From positions 2,261,080 to 2,325,079 of the forward strand of contig NZ_NKFP01000006.1 in assembly GCF_002215035.1 (NCBI RefSeq): 64,000 nucleotides of DNA. Reading direction: 5' to 3'. Position numbers and translations under genes: made by a program. The stretch is from Leptolyngbya ohadii IS1. Lineage in GTDB: Bacteria > Cyanobacteriota > Cyanobacteriia > Elainellales > Elainellaceae. Below are positions 26,427 to 35,342 of this stretch, piece after piece (position 1 is the stretch's first letter; each line of letters opens with the position of its first letter). The notes below the pieces were generated by a model. It did no database searches, was not told the origin of the DNA, and saw only the letters and a program-made list of their open reading frames with translations.

Positions 26427-27296
26427 ATGCCCCTTTCCCTGGACAAACAACGCCAGTTTTCCACCTGGATTCTCACCGCTGAAGATCATCCGGCACGGTT
26501 GGAGGTTGTTCCCGATCGGGGAGGTATTATTACGCGCTGGCAGGTGCAGGGGCAGGACGTTCTCTATCTGGACGAGACACGCTTTGCCGATCCCAATTTA
26601 AGTGTGCGGGGCGGCATCCCGATTCTGTTTCCGATTTGCGGCAATCTGCCGAACAATACCTACTCCTATCAGGGCAAGTCCTACAGCCTGAAACAGCACG
26701 GTTTTGCCCGCGATCTGCCGTGGGAGGTCGTCTCTGGTTCCAATGCATCACCCGACAGCATTCAGCTTGTGCTGAGCAGCAGTGAAATCACCCGATCGCA
26801 GTACCCATTCGACTTCGAGCTGTGCTTTACCTATCGCCTGCTGCCAAACCGTCTGCGGATCGAGCAGCAAGTTACCAACCGTTCCGCTGAACCGATGCCC
26901 TTTTCGATCGGCTTTCACCCCTACTTTCCGGTGGCGGATAAAACTCAGCTTCAGTTTGAGATTCCGGCAGACCAGTACCAGGATCAGCCCGCGCAGACGG
27001 TGCATTCCTTTACCGGACAGTTTGACTTCGATCGCGATGAAATTGACGTTGCCTTTCGCCCCGTTTCCCGCAACTTTGCCCGCGTCACCGATTTAGCCCG
27101 CAACCTGGAACTGACGCTATCCTATGAGTCCCTGTTCTCGACGCTGGTCTTCTGGACGGTCAAGGGCAAGGACTACTACTGCCTGGAACCCTGGAGTGCG
27201 CCCCGCAATGCGCTGAATACGGGAGACTCCCTGACCCAACTGCCGCCCGGAGAAGAGATCAGGACGGCGATCGAGCTATCCGCCACGTTCAGCTAG
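26427..27296 (+). CDS. Aldose 1-epimerase family protein (hexose mutarotase-like)
   Basis: 289-residue galactose-mutarotase-like beta-sandwich protein that interconverts alpha and beta anomers of a sugar or sugar phosphate. The region GGIPILFPICGNLPNN is the conserved sugar-binding entrance; KQHGFARDLPWEV holds the catalytic-type histidine, FSIGFHPYFPV the second histidine, and the C-terminal CLEPWSAPRNALNTGD the catalytic glutamate. The D-hexose-6-phosphate or D-galactose substrate cannot be decided. Confidence 0.87.
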   Translation: MPLSLDKQRQFSTWILTAEDHPARLEVVPDRGGIITRWQVQGQDVLYLDETRFADPNLSVRGGIPILFPICGNLPNNTYSYQGKSYSLKQHGFARDLPWEVVSGSNASPDSIQLVLSSSEITRSQYPFDFELCFTYRLLPNRLRIEQQVTNRSAEPMPFSIGFHPYFPVADKTQLQFEIPADQYQDQPAQTVHSFTGQFDFDRDEIDVAFRPVSRNFARVTDLARNLELTLSYESLFSTLVFWTVKGKDYYCLEPWSAPRNALNTGDSLTQLPPGEEIRTAIELSATFS

Positions 27297-28162
27297 GGCG
27301 TTCGATGAAGGGCGATCGGGAAACTTTCCGCTTTATTCTTTCTGCTTTATTCCTTTTATTGTTGAATTATTGAAGCTTTTAGAAGCGGTGTCTGGACAAC
27401 TCGCTAATTTTCAGGCATTTTTCCAGATGAAACGCCTGGTATTGCCGTCTCAGATGGGGCATGAGCGGCAAATGCTTAATTGTCCAGCATCGAAGTTGGC
27501 AGCGCAGCGTGTTCAGAGGCATTGGAACTGAAGGGATTTGACTGAATAGAGGATAAAAAAGACAGAAAAGGTAAACGAAGCTACCTTTATTGCTGCTCAG
27601 GAGTCCTGCTTTCGGAATCCGTCTCAGGGGAGGAAATTGAACCCAGGTGAAGCGCCAGCAGAAATACGCCCTGTAGGGAATGGGAAGTAAATCCTGGCTG
27701 TACTTCTACAATGGCTGATCCCCCAAGACTCGACGGTGGTTCAATCTGAGAAGATCCTTAAGATCGCTATCGCGGTTCATGGGACGAGAATTCGTTGAGC
27801 GGATGGAATCGCTAGCGTCCTCCATGAATTTCGTAAGATTTGTTGCGATCGCGCTGCTGGACAAACGATCGCACGCCTGTCGTTAAGCTTCATGTCAGCA
27901 TCTTGGCTGTGGGTTCTAACTTGCCTTCTGGAATTTTGATATATCCGGCACTCCAGGATCGCCGATCGACAAAAGCGATATGCCGCAGAAGATGTCATTC
28001 ACGGGACGGAGGGAGTACCATAGGTCAGTGAGTATTGCTCAGCACGCACTGCTTATCGTTTCGATTCATCGTGGCGATCGTGGGTTGCAGTGATCCCAGC
28101 CTGGGTACTACAGGGTGGATCTTTCTTGAGCAGTTCAAAAATTGGTTTTTAGGAGGCTGACT
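27297..28162. other. Long non-coding region before the S1-domain gene
   Basis: About 865 bp with no coding region I can support on either strand (the short open frames lack ribosome sites and family features). It contains a hairpin AAAGGTA / TACCTTT (27567-27588) and several HIP1-type words, and ends with AGGAGG before the S1 gene. It may hold the promoter and a structured leader or an unrecognised small RNA; I see no tmRNA, RNase P RNA or SRP RNA core. Confidence 0.4.
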
Positions 28163-29041
28163 TTGTCCTTTTCTACTGACGACTTCGCAAAAGCCCTCGA
28201 ACAGCATGACTATCAGTTTCAGAGAGGTCAGGTCGTGCGGGGCAAAGTAGCGGGCTACGACTCGGATGGGGCTTATGTGGACATTGGCGGCAAATCCGCT
28301 GCCTTTCTGCCGCTGGAAGAAGCTTCTCTGAGACGGGTCACCAATCTGCAAGAATTTCTGCCGGAGGGCGAGGAACGGGAGTACCTGATTATCCGCGAAC
28401 AGAACGAAGACGGACAGGTGACGCTTTCCCTGCGCCAGCTCGAAATCCGGCAAGCCTGGAAACGGATGCAGGAACTTCAGGAAAATCAGCAAACCCTCCA
28501 GGCACGGGTCAGCGGCATCAACAAGGGTGGCGTTACCGCAGAGGTGCAGGGCATTCGCGGCTTTATTCCCCGCTCCCATCTGGTCGATCGCGATAACCTA
28601 GACGCTTTAATTGGCAAGGCGCTTACCGTTGCCGTACTGGAGGCAGACCCGGAGCGGCGGCGTTTGGTGCTCTCGCAGCGCTTGGCATCCCAGGCAGTGA
28701 GTTTGGGACAGCTGGCGATCGGGCAACTGGTTGAGGGCAAGGTTGCCAGCATCAAGCCGTTTGGCGTTTTTGTGGAGTTCGAGGGCACCACCGGACTGCT
28801 GCACATTAACCAGATCAGCAAAAACTACGTGGCGGATCTGAATCAGCTCTTTGAAATCGGGAAGCCTGTCCGGGCGCTGATCATCGACCTGGATGCCGTG
28901 AAGCGACGGATTTCTCTTTCGACCAAGGTGCTGGAAAACTATCCCGGCGAAATGCTCGAAAAGATGCCGGAAGTGATGGCAGAAGCTGAAACCCGCGCCG
29001 AGAAAGCCCGTAAGTCGATCGATCAGCGGGGGATGGAATAA
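28163..29041 (+). CDS. S1 RNA-binding domain protein (30S ribosomal protein S1-like)
   Basis: 292 residues with three S1 (OB-fold) repeats at about 18-85, 105-170 and 190-260: GQVVRGKVAGYDSDGAYVDI, LQARVSGINKGGVTAEVQG and GQLVEGKVASIKPFGVFVEF. It matches the short cyanobacterial Rps1/Nbp1 form, which binds mRNA and takes part in translation initiation. The start is a rare TTG at 28163, chosen because a perfect AGGAGG lies six bases upstream; the frame is open to 28142 but without support. A rho-independent terminator follows. Confidence 0.88.
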   Translation: MSFSTDDFAKALEQHDYQFQRGQVVRGKVAGYDSDGAYVDIGGKSAAFLPLEEASLRRVTNLQEFLPEGEEREYLIIREQNEDGQVTLSLRQLEIRQAWKRMQELQENQQTLQARVSGINKGGVTAEVQGIRGFIPRSHLVDRDNLDALIGKALTVAVLEADPERRRLVLSQRLASQAVSLGQLAIGQLVEGKVASIKPFGVFVEFEGTTGLLHINQISKNYVADLNQLFEIGKPVRALIIDLDAVKRRISLSTKVLENYPGEMLEKMPEVMAEAETRAEKARKSIDQRGME

Positions 29042-29064
29042 AAGAGCAGTTTAGAAGAACAATT

Positions 29065-29115
29065 CTGGTGTCCAGGCTCAGCCTGGATGCTTTTTTATGC
29101 GGCTCTGCCGCGAAT
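29065..29115 (+). terminator. Terminator formed by a dispersed repeat copy
   Basis: CCAGGC-TCA-GCCTGG (29072-29086) followed by ATGC and TTTTTT (29091-29096), 24 bases after the S1-gene stop. The sequence is also one copy of the repeat CTGGTGTCCAGGCTCAGCC...GCTCTGCCGC seen at 31191, 35411 and 63733 (reverse). Confidence 0.8.
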
Positions 29116-29159
29116 TCTACTCCGACTGCTCCGATCGCTTAGCCACCAGGGGCAAGATC

Positions 29160-29945
29160 CTACTCCGCCCGTCCTAATTCCTCCCCTAATTCCTCATAGA
29201 GCATTGCCTCATAGATCTGGGGCAGACGATCGCTCATATCATTCGTTTCGATGCCGTATCCCAGACTTGTCCAGGTAGGCGACAAAATTTGCAGCACTTC
29301 CTGAAGCTGTCCCTGGCGCAGGAGGGTAGAAAGATCGGCGTTCCAGGCAGTGGGGTCACTCAGCCAGCGGTAAACCACCTTATCCTGAAATTCTGGCTCG
29401 AAGCTGTAATGCCGCCAGACCCAGATGCCAGCAGGAGCGGGATGGTACCTTTCTGCCTGGTCTTCCCAAGTAGTGGTGATGAACTGGTAGCGTCCGGCAG
29501 CCGTGGTACAGTCTCCCTGATTGATGCCGATTGTAATGGGAACACAGCGATCGGGGTGCTGGCTGAAGTCCTGGAAATGTTCGCCGCCGTAGAGTAGGCT
29601 GTAGGGTTTGGGTCCGTTTGACTCGCTGGCAGAAATGGTTCGCATCAGCGCCCGAATGTAGGGATCACCATCTTGCATGACCAGCGGCGGATAGTTAGTG
29701 CCGTCTAATTCCGGAGACGATCGGTTCTCGTTGGGAGCAATGGCACTCCAGAACAGGCTAGCGGTTCCCAGGGCAAGGAGTGCGGCAATGAACTGTTTGG
29801 GAAGTCCGGTAACGGGGGGTGTGGAATCGTTAGACGATCGCTGATTCTGGGACTGCTTCTGCGGCTGATTCTGGGACTGCTTATTTTTGGGTGATTGACT
29901 GAGTGCGGCGGGAGAAACCGAAGAATCGGGTGGTTCTAGCGTCAC
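29160..29945 (-). CDS. Membrane-anchored lysozyme-like glycoside hydrolase (GH104/GH24-like)
   Basis: 261 residues. A Gln/Ser/Asn-rich N-terminus precedes one membrane segment (about residues 50-67, FIAALLALGTASLFWSAIAP), so the enzyme domain should face the periplasm. That domain reads MRTISASESNGPKPYSLLYG, DFSQHPDR, then GDCTTAAGRYQFITTTW and WRHYSFEPEFQDKVVYRWL. Glu in ISASE is the expected catalytic acid and TAAGRYQF is the lysozyme-like motif shared with lambda-type endolysins. It probably cleaves peptidoglycan. No phage genes surround it. Confidence 0.84.
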   Translation of the reverse strand: MTLEPPDSSVSPAALSQSPKNKQSQNQPQKQSQNQRSSNDSTPPVTGLPKQFIAALLALGTASLFWSAIAPNENRSSPELDGTNYPPLVMQDGDPYIRALMRTISASESNGPKPYSLLYGGEHFQDFSQHPDRCVPITIGINQGDCTTAAGRYQFITTTWEDQAERYHPAPAGIWVWRHYSFEPEFQDKVVYRWLSDPTAWNADLSTLLRQGQLQEVLQILSPTWTSLGYGIETNDMSDRLPQIYEAMLYEELGEELGRAE

Positions 29946-30016
29946 AGGTTGCTCTACTCAAAACAAATCGTTTCTATCCTAGCCTAAGTTATCGAATTGC
30001 TTGGCTACACATTAAA

Positions 30017-30099
30017 TGGGGGTAAAGGGACTTGAACCCTTACGACTTTTAGGTCAACGGATTTTAAGTCCGCAGCGTCTACCATTCCGCCATACCCCC
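30017..30099 (-). tRNA. trnL-UAA: tRNA-Leu (anticodon UAA), no intron
   Basis: 83-nt class II tRNA. The 7-bp acceptor stem is GGGGGTA / TACCCCC with discriminator A and no encoded CCA. The D-arm is GGCGGAATGGTAGACGC, the anticodon loop CTTAAAA (UAA), a variable arm, and the T-arm ends GGTTCAAGTCCC. In many cyanobacteria and plastids this gene carries a group I intron in the anticodon loop; here the loop is continuous. Confidence 0.96.
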
Positions 30100-30357
30100 G
30101 CAAATTGCTGATGAGCAGCTATTCCGAACACACTATTCCGAACAACCTATCTCGAACAGCGATCGATGAATGCAATCCAGAACGCTCTTTGCGAAACATT
30201 CTCCGCGAACATTCTTACAGACATTTGATTGTAGCCGATATGCGATCGTTTCAGTCGATTTTACTGCGATCGGCTGTGATCTTGCCTGAAAGCCTTGATT
30301 CTCAAGCATGATCCTGTGAAGATTTGAAACGACCTTCACCGAATCGGAATATCGCGG

Positions 30358-31143
30358 ATGTCCCTCCAGAATCAGATTGCTTTTATTACCGGAGCCAGTA
30401 GCGGCATCGGCTCTGCCTGCGCTGAGGTATTTGCCGCCCACCATGCCCGATTGATTCTTGCGGCAAGACGGATCGATCGGCTGGAGGAACTGACGACGAA
30501 ACTCAAAGACCAGTACGGCAGTGATGTCTATTTGATGTCTCTGGATGTACGCGATCGATCCCAGGTGGAAAGCGCAATTGCCAGCTTGCCGGAGGAGTGG
30601 AAGGCGATCGACCTTCTGGTAAACAATGCGGGGTTAAGCCGGGGCTTGAGTAAGTTTCACGAAGGCGAAATCCAGGATTGGGAAGAGATGATCGACACCA
30701 ATCTGAAGGGCTTAATTTACGTGACTCGTGCCGTGCTGCCAGGAATGGTAAAGCGTCAGCGGGGTCATGTGATCAACATCGGCTCGGTTGCCGGACATCA
30801 GGCGTATCCGAATGGCAATGTTTACTGTGCAACCAAAGCAGCGGTGCGATCGCTCAACGAATCTTTGAAGCTAGATTTGCTGGGCACTCCGGTACGGGTT
30901 AGCTCCGTTGATCCGGGCATGGTAGAAACCGAGTTTAGCGACGTGCGATTTCGAGGCGACACCGAACGGGCAAAGAAAGTCTATCAGGACACCGTTCCCC
31001 TCACTGCCCAGGATATTGCCGAGGTCGTTTTGTTTTGCGCGACTCGCCCGCCCCACGTCAACATCAGCGAAGTTCTGGTGATGCCCACCGCTCAAGCTTC
31101 TCCAACGATGGTGTATCGTCGCCCACCGGAGAATTTAAAATAG
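30358..31143 (+). CDS. SDR family NAD(P)-dependent oxidoreductase (YdfG-like)
   Basis: Short-chain dehydrogenase/reductase of 261 residues. Cofactor site FITGASSGIGSACAEVFA, the structural LVNNAGLSRG, the catalytic serine in INIGSVAGHQAYPNG and the catalytic Y-x-x-x-K as VYCATKAAVRSL are all present. The ILAARRIDRLEEL stretch after strand 2 with basic residues suggests NADP(H). The overall pattern resembles YdfG-type 3-hydroxy acid (serine/malonic semialdehyde) dehydrogenases, but the substrate is inferred. The 30100-30357 gap before it has no gene. Confidence 0.9.
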   Translation: MSLQNQIAFITGASSGIGSACAEVFAAHHARLILAARRIDRLEELTTKLKDQYGSDVYLMSLDVRDRSQVESAIASLPEEWKAIDLLVNNAGLSRGLSKFHEGEIQDWEEMIDTNLKGLIYVTRAVLPGMVKRQRGHVINIGSVAGHQAYPNGNVYCATKAAVRSLNESLKLDLLGTPVRVSSVDPGMVETEFSDVRFRGDTERAKKVYQDTVPLTAQDIAEVVLFCATRPPHVNISEVLVMPTAQASPTMVYRRPPENLK

Positions 31144-31190
31144 TTGCCCAGAATCAGTCAAACCTAAAGTATCGATGCAGAATCAAAAAT

Positions 31191-31252
31191 CTGGTGTCCA
31201 GGCTCAGCCTGGATCTCCTCGCTAATTTTGCTCTGCCGCTCACGCTAATTCG
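31191..31252 (+). repeat. Dispersed repeat copy (CTGGTGTCC family)
   Basis: Begins CTGGTGTCCAGGCTCAGCC and carries GCTCTGCCGC further on, like the copies at 29065, 35411 and 63733. It lies 47 bases after the SDR stop. The remaining sequence to 31448 contains a fragment of the CGCAGAGCATGG repeat and no gene. Confidence 0.85.
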
Positions 31253-31448
31253 GCTCTTGTCGATCGTGCTCTCAGGGGATTGTAGTCTTTACAAGCCGAT
31301 CGTCCTTACAAGCCAATAGCTTTTACAGGCACATTCCAACGCAGAGCATGGAGAGAAAAGTCAATCGATCGAATACGCAATAGAACGAAAGTAGATCCGG
31401 AAGATTCATTATTGCAATAACAGCCCGCTTGAGATAACAGCCAGGACG

Positions 31449-31991
31449 CTAGAACCTGACACCCAAACCGCCCTGAATGGATGCTGCTGACTGATTGCTA
31501 TCGCGGTACGCATCAAAGGCAATAATCGCGTTACCAAACAGCACCAGATTACTATCCGGCAAGCTATAGTCCACACCGGGCTGAATCACAAAGGAAGTCT
31601 GGTCGCCCAGCGGTGAACTGCTCTCTGCCCCGCCGCTCTGGAGTGCAACTCCGGCACCAATATAGGCATCGGTTTGCCAGTTAAGCGGAATATCGTAGGA
31701 GACGGTCGGCACGAAGGCGGTGCGATCGGCAATGAGTGCCTGGGCACGCAGGGAAATGGGAGCCTCCAGCAGACGGTAGCGTACGGCAATGACGACGCCG
31801 GACTGACTGCCTTCTCCATTCGGACCATCGGATAATCCAAAGGAACCGCCTACACCGATGTAGCTGCCGTAAGCTGCCTGGGCGCTAGCGGGTTGGGCGA
31901 TCGCTGTACAAACCCCTGCCCCGATCGCTAGACTCGCAAATGCAGTGAACCAGCGGGAAAGCGGGGAGGATTTTAGAGGTTTCACGGTCAT
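31449..31991 (-). CDS. Exported beta-barrel-like protein
   Basis: 180 residues. A signal peptide (about 1-36, ending SAQAAYG) precedes a Gly/Ser-rich mature part with alternating polar/hydrophobic strands: GSYIGVGGSFGLSD, GVVIAVRYRLLEAPISLRAQ, NWQTDAYIGAGVALQS, FVIQPGVDYSLP, NLVLFGNAIIAFDAY and a C-terminal IQGGLGVRF ending in phenylalanine. The strand pattern and terminal aromatic residue suggest a small outer-membrane beta-barrel of porin/opacity type. Function unknown; it stands alone. Confidence 0.75.
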   Translation of the reverse strand: MTVKPLKSSPLSRWFTAFASLAIGAGVCTAIAQPASAQAAYGSYIGVGGSFGLSDGPNGEGSQSGVVIAVRYRLLEAPISLRAQALIADRTAFVPTVSYDIPLNWQTDAYIGAGVALQSGGAESSSPLGDQTSFVIQPGVDYSLPDSNLVLFGNAIIAFDAYRDSNQSAASIQGGLGVRF

Positions 31992-32172
31992 AAAAATCTC
32001 CTCATTCGACCACGAATTTTCTAGATTGTTTTCTAGAGTGTTTGATTGGCTACAGCCATAGAAATGTGGCTATCCCACAAACAATAGCGCAACCTTTTAC
32101 AAAAAACCACTAATTATAGCGGCTCTGTCAAGGTGAATCACACCAGGGTTGAGGATAGCTTCGGCAACTGGC

Positions 32173-33162
32173 TTAACGGCAATCGAGATAGCGATCGAAC
32201 TGAAAGAAGGTGAGTAATTCTTTTAGCGAGGTGTCTTCGGCAGTGGGTGTAGCGGTTTCGACCTGATGAACGATCGCTGGTGTCATGTATTGGAACGTTT
32301 GATTCGTTAACACGGGAATCGCTGCGTCTGGAAAGCCCTGCAATTCCTGCTCGAATCGTGCCAGTCGGCTCTGGGCAAAGTTTACCTGAAAGCAGCATCG
32401 CTTCAGCATCCGTTGGCGAACATTTTCTGCGAGGGTTGGGTTAGTTTCTTCAAGCTGTTGAATCGTGCCGTCGCACAGAAGCGCAATCACGTCCGGATTT
32501 TCCTCCAGAAACAGCAGGCTACCTTCCTGGTTATAGACCTCAATGCCATCCATGCCCAGGGCGCCTAAATCCGCAAGGGCAAGAATGCGAGTTACGATCG
32601 TGGGATATAAATCGGAGGCATACAGCAACGGCTGATAAATTGCCTGCTCTTCTGGATCGTAGGCGCAAATCGTGGCACTAATCGCTTCCCGAATAACGGC
32701 AATATCGCGACTCGTCAGCCTGGCAGGACTATCGGAAGACTGCTGCTCGATCGCCTGATTCAGGTCATGAATGTACTGCACTAGCTGATCAATCGTGGCG
32801 ATTTCACTCACCCCTGCTTTGCGGCGTCTGGGCATATGCTGTCCGCAGGGTTCAAAAATCTGCACCATATCGTGGGCAACGGCACAGAGATTTAGCATTA
32901 GCTCCATGCGGCTCAGATCGATCGGCTCAGGATATGCCTCTTGCACTAAGGCGGGAGCGATCGCTGCAAAAATTTGGTGCGATCGACGCTGCACATTCCG
33001 AATATGGTCTTCAGTATGGTAGTAAAGCTTTTTTCTAACCGTTTCCTCCGCTAATCGACGCAGTGCTGCCTGCTCGACCTTCGCCACAGTTTCGGCGATC
33101 GTTTGAGGAATCTGAGACGGGTCGTTGAGGTGAAATAGGTTCAGCCGATCGTCCCCGTTCAT
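32173..33162 (-). CDS. HD-domain protein
   Basis: 329 residues. The motif H...HD...D of metal-dependent phosphohydrolases is visible: YYHTEDHIRNV (about 47-57), AVAHDMVQ (about 94-101) and LALADLGALGMDG (about 198). HD proteins hydrolyse nucleotides or cyclic dinucleotides; the rest of this protein, including a C-terminal helical part with RFEQELQGFPDAAI, does not point to a substrate. No signal peptide is seen. Confidence 0.75.
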   Translation of the reverse strand: MNGDDRLNLFHLNDPSQIPQTIAETVAKVEQAALRRLAEETVRKKLYYHTEDHIRNVQRRSHQIFAAIAPALVQEAYPEPIDLSRMELMLNLCAVAHDMVQIFEPCGQHMPRRRKAGVSEIATIDQLVQYIHDLNQAIEQQSSDSPARLTSRDIAVIREAISATICAYDPEEQAIYQPLLYASDLYPTIVTRILALADLGALGMDGIEVYNQEGSLLFLEENPDVIALLCDGTIQQLEETNPTLAENVRQRMLKRCCFQVNFAQSRLARFEQELQGFPDAAIPVLTNQTFQYMTPAIVHQVETATPTAEDTSLKELLTFFQFDRYLDCR

Positions 33163-33452
33163 ATCGTGTAATAACTTGCAAGGTTTAACGGCAAAATTAG
33201 ACTACAAAATCCAGCTAGAAAGTTCGCTTATAAAATTCAGCTAGAAAATTCAACTGGAAAATTATCTAGAAATTAATGCAGATCGATTATTGCCCGTAAC
33301 GGTTTTGATTTCATGTACCTTTTGCAGGAATGACTGTTCCAGCACGGCACACCAGCCTGCCCATCTCAGCCCGTTTAAATGCTGACGAATCGTTATCAAT
33401 TCCTCACATTGCTGTGAAAGAAATAGAATTAGAGTTCTGTCTTTTCACTGCT

Positions 33453-34127
33453 ATGTTTTCGTTCTACCCTAACCGAATCACAGTTCTAACTTCGAGTTTC
33501 GTGGTGGGAGCCATTAGCCTCACAACCGTTCATGGTGCGATCGCTGCCCAGTTCCCTACATCGGGTCAGCCAGGTCAATCCTCATCAATGCTCATTGCGA
33601 CTGCCTATAACACAACGACTCTACCGACTCTGCGCCGAGGCAACCAGGGGGAAGCGGTACGGCTGCTGCGGGATATTTTGATCAGCAATGGCTTTCTGCC
33701 AGCCGCTATGGTTCGGCTAGGCGTTACGGGCAGCTACCAGCCTGCGGGCAGCAGTTTTGATTACGTAGTAGAGGACGCGATTAAAGACCTTCAGCGTCGC
33801 TATAACCTGACGGCTGATGGAGTTGTGGGTCCAACCACCTGGGAAGTTCTCGATCAACAAGAAAATCCCTATCGCGGTCCCCTTCCCTGGCAGCAGGCAA
33901 GCAATCCTGTCCCGGTTCGTCCTACGCCGCCCAGCGGAATGCGGGAAGCGTTTGTTAGAGTTCAGCAAGGTACACTGAACATTCGTCGCGAACCCTGGGG
34001 AACCATTGTAAACAGCCTCCCGAACGGGGCGCGGGTACTAGTAACCAGCAATCGGCAGGGAGATTGGGTGCAGTTAGACAACGGCAACTGGCTGCGGGAG
34101 CAATATATCCGCTACAGCGGTAATTAG
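33453..34127 (+). CDS. Exported peptidoglycan-binding and SH3-domain protein
   Basis: 224 residues from ATG 33453, chosen because it begins a signal peptide (MFSFYPNRITVLTSSFVVGA, cleavage near AIAA-Q); the frame extends 41 codons upstream without a ribosome site. A PG_binding_1 domain follows (TLRRGNQGEAVRLLRDIL ... YNLTADGVVGPTTWEVL), then an SH3b domain at the C-terminus (VQQGTLNIRREPWG ... VLVTSNRQGDWVQLDNGNWL). No hydrolase domain is present, so it probably docks to the cell wall. Upstream 33201-33275 has degenerate AAAATTCAGCTAGAAA repeats. Confidence 0.85.
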   Translation: MFSFYPNRITVLTSSFVVGAISLTTVHGAIAAQFPTSGQPGQSSSMLIATAYNTTTLPTLRRGNQGEAVRLLRDILISNGFLPAAMVRLGVTGSYQPAGSSFDYVVEDAIKDLQRRYNLTADGVVGPTTWEVLDQQENPYRGPLPWQQASNPVPVRPTPPSGMREAFVRVQQGTLNIRREPWGTIVNSLPNGARVLVTSNRQGDWVQLDNGNWLREQYIRYSGN

Positions 34128-34134
34128 TTGCTTT

Positions 34135-34686
34135 TTAGACCCAGGCTCGCTCGTACTGTTTGGGATAATCTGCCGGATAGCCTAACTGTTTCGCCGCCCG
34201 GAGTGCCCAGTAGGGGTCGCGCAACAATTCTCTGGCGAGCAGCACGATGTCTGCCTGTCCCGTCTGGATAATCTGGTTGGCTTGCTGTGCTTCCGTAATC
34301 AACCCGACTGCTCCGGTTGCAATCTGGGCATCGCGACGGATGCAATCGGCAAAAGGAACCTGATATCCGGGCTGGACGGGAATTTTGGCTCCCGGCAGAA
34401 TGCCACCAGAGGAACAGTCGATTAAATCCACGCCCAATGGCTTCAGCTTCTCGCTGAGGGCGACGCTCTGTTCAATATCCCAGCCGTTCTCTAGCCAGTC
34501 CGCTGCCGAAATCCGCACCCAGAGAATCACGATCGCCGCTCCCCCCACTGCCCGGCTGGGTAAATGTACCAGATGCCACTCGTTCGCAAAGCCGTCAACG
34601 CTGGAATACTGGCACATCGGCGCAACCGCAATCCGGTTCCGAAAGGTGATGCCGCGTTGGGTGAGGGGGGTAAACAGATGAGTCAT
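34135..34686 (-). pseudogene. Old-yellow-enzyme (YqjM/NamA type) gene with internal deletion
   Basis: 183 codons instead of about 340-360. The N-terminal piece matches FMN-dependent NADH:flavin oxidoreductases (TPLTQRGITFRNRIAVAPMC, DGFANEWHLVHLPSRAVGG). It then jumps in frame from AAIVI to WVRISAADWLENGWD, which normally lies about 180 residues further on, and continues through GYQVPFADCIRR, ATGAVGLIT and LARELLRDPYW to the normal C-terminus. The lost middle contains the catalytic H-x-x-H/N and Tyr segments of the TIM barrel, so the product should be inactive. The reading frame is otherwise clean, implying a recent event or a misassembly. Confidence 0.88.
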
Positions 34687-34856
34687 ACGAAATTAATGAG
34701 CGGGGGGCTTTCTATTGCAGTCTAGCGAAACTGAATGAATAGACGATCGCAGGTTAAATCTCAATGCAGAAACGCTTGTCTCGCAGGACATAATGGCAAA
34801 GCGTTGAGCTTGTATTTCAAGCTTGTATTTCATTTGCGGCTGTGAGAAAAGGCAAT

Positions 34857-35342
34857 ATGCAAATCGTTAATCGATCGATCGAACTAGAGACCGCTACCGG
34901 AATTGAAATTTATGACATTACGCCGCAGATTAAGGCGATCGTCAAAGAAACGGGCATCCAAAACGGACAGGCATTAATCTTCTCGCGCCACACCACAACC
35001 GCCTTAGCCATCAACGAATTCGAGCCGCGATTGATGGATGACCTGAAGGTGTACCTGCGAAAACTCGCCCCGGAAACCGGTTCCTACAAGCACAACGATC
35101 TGCACCTGCGCCCCAACATTCCCCCCGACGAGCCAATGAACGCCCATTCCCACCTGATGGCAATGACTTTAAGTACGAGCGAGGTGATTCCGATCGCGAA
35201 TGGAAAGCTAGCGTTAGGAACCTATCAGTCGGTCATGCTATTTGAGCTAGATGGACCCAGGAAGCGATCGGTGTTTTGTCAGATGTGGGGAGAGTTTAAG
35301 GAACGTAGGCAGTTAGGAGTCGAGCAGTGGAGGGGGAGGTGA
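34857..35342 (+). CDS. YjbQ family protein (secondary thiamine-phosphate synthase-type, UPF0047)
   Basis: 161 residues from ATG 34857 (MQIVNRSIELETATGIEIYD); an upstream GTG at 34842 adds five residues. The family signature is complete: FSRHTTTALAINEFEP, YKHNDLHLRPN, NAHSHLMAMTLSTSE and LGTYQSVMLFELDGPRKR. Members can show weak thiamine-phosphate synthase activity in vivo, but the true role is not settled. The histidines in HTTTA and NAHSH form the metal site. Confidence 0.9.
   Translation: MQIVNRSIELETATGIEIYDITPQIKAIVKETGIQNGQALIFSRHTTTALAINEFEPRLMDDLKVYLRKLAPETGSYKHNDLHLRPNIPPDEPMNAHSHLMAMTLSTSEVIPIANGKLALGTYQSVMLFELDGPRKRSVFCQMWGEFKERRQLGVEQWRGR

Noticed and set aside
27297-28162. tmRNA, RNase P RNA or SRP RNA
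   Set aside because: None of the conserved core sequences of these RNAs is visible on either strand.
29160-29945. Prophage endolysin
   Set aside because: The lysozyme-like domain has its own membrane anchor and no phage structural, holin or integrase genes lie nearby.
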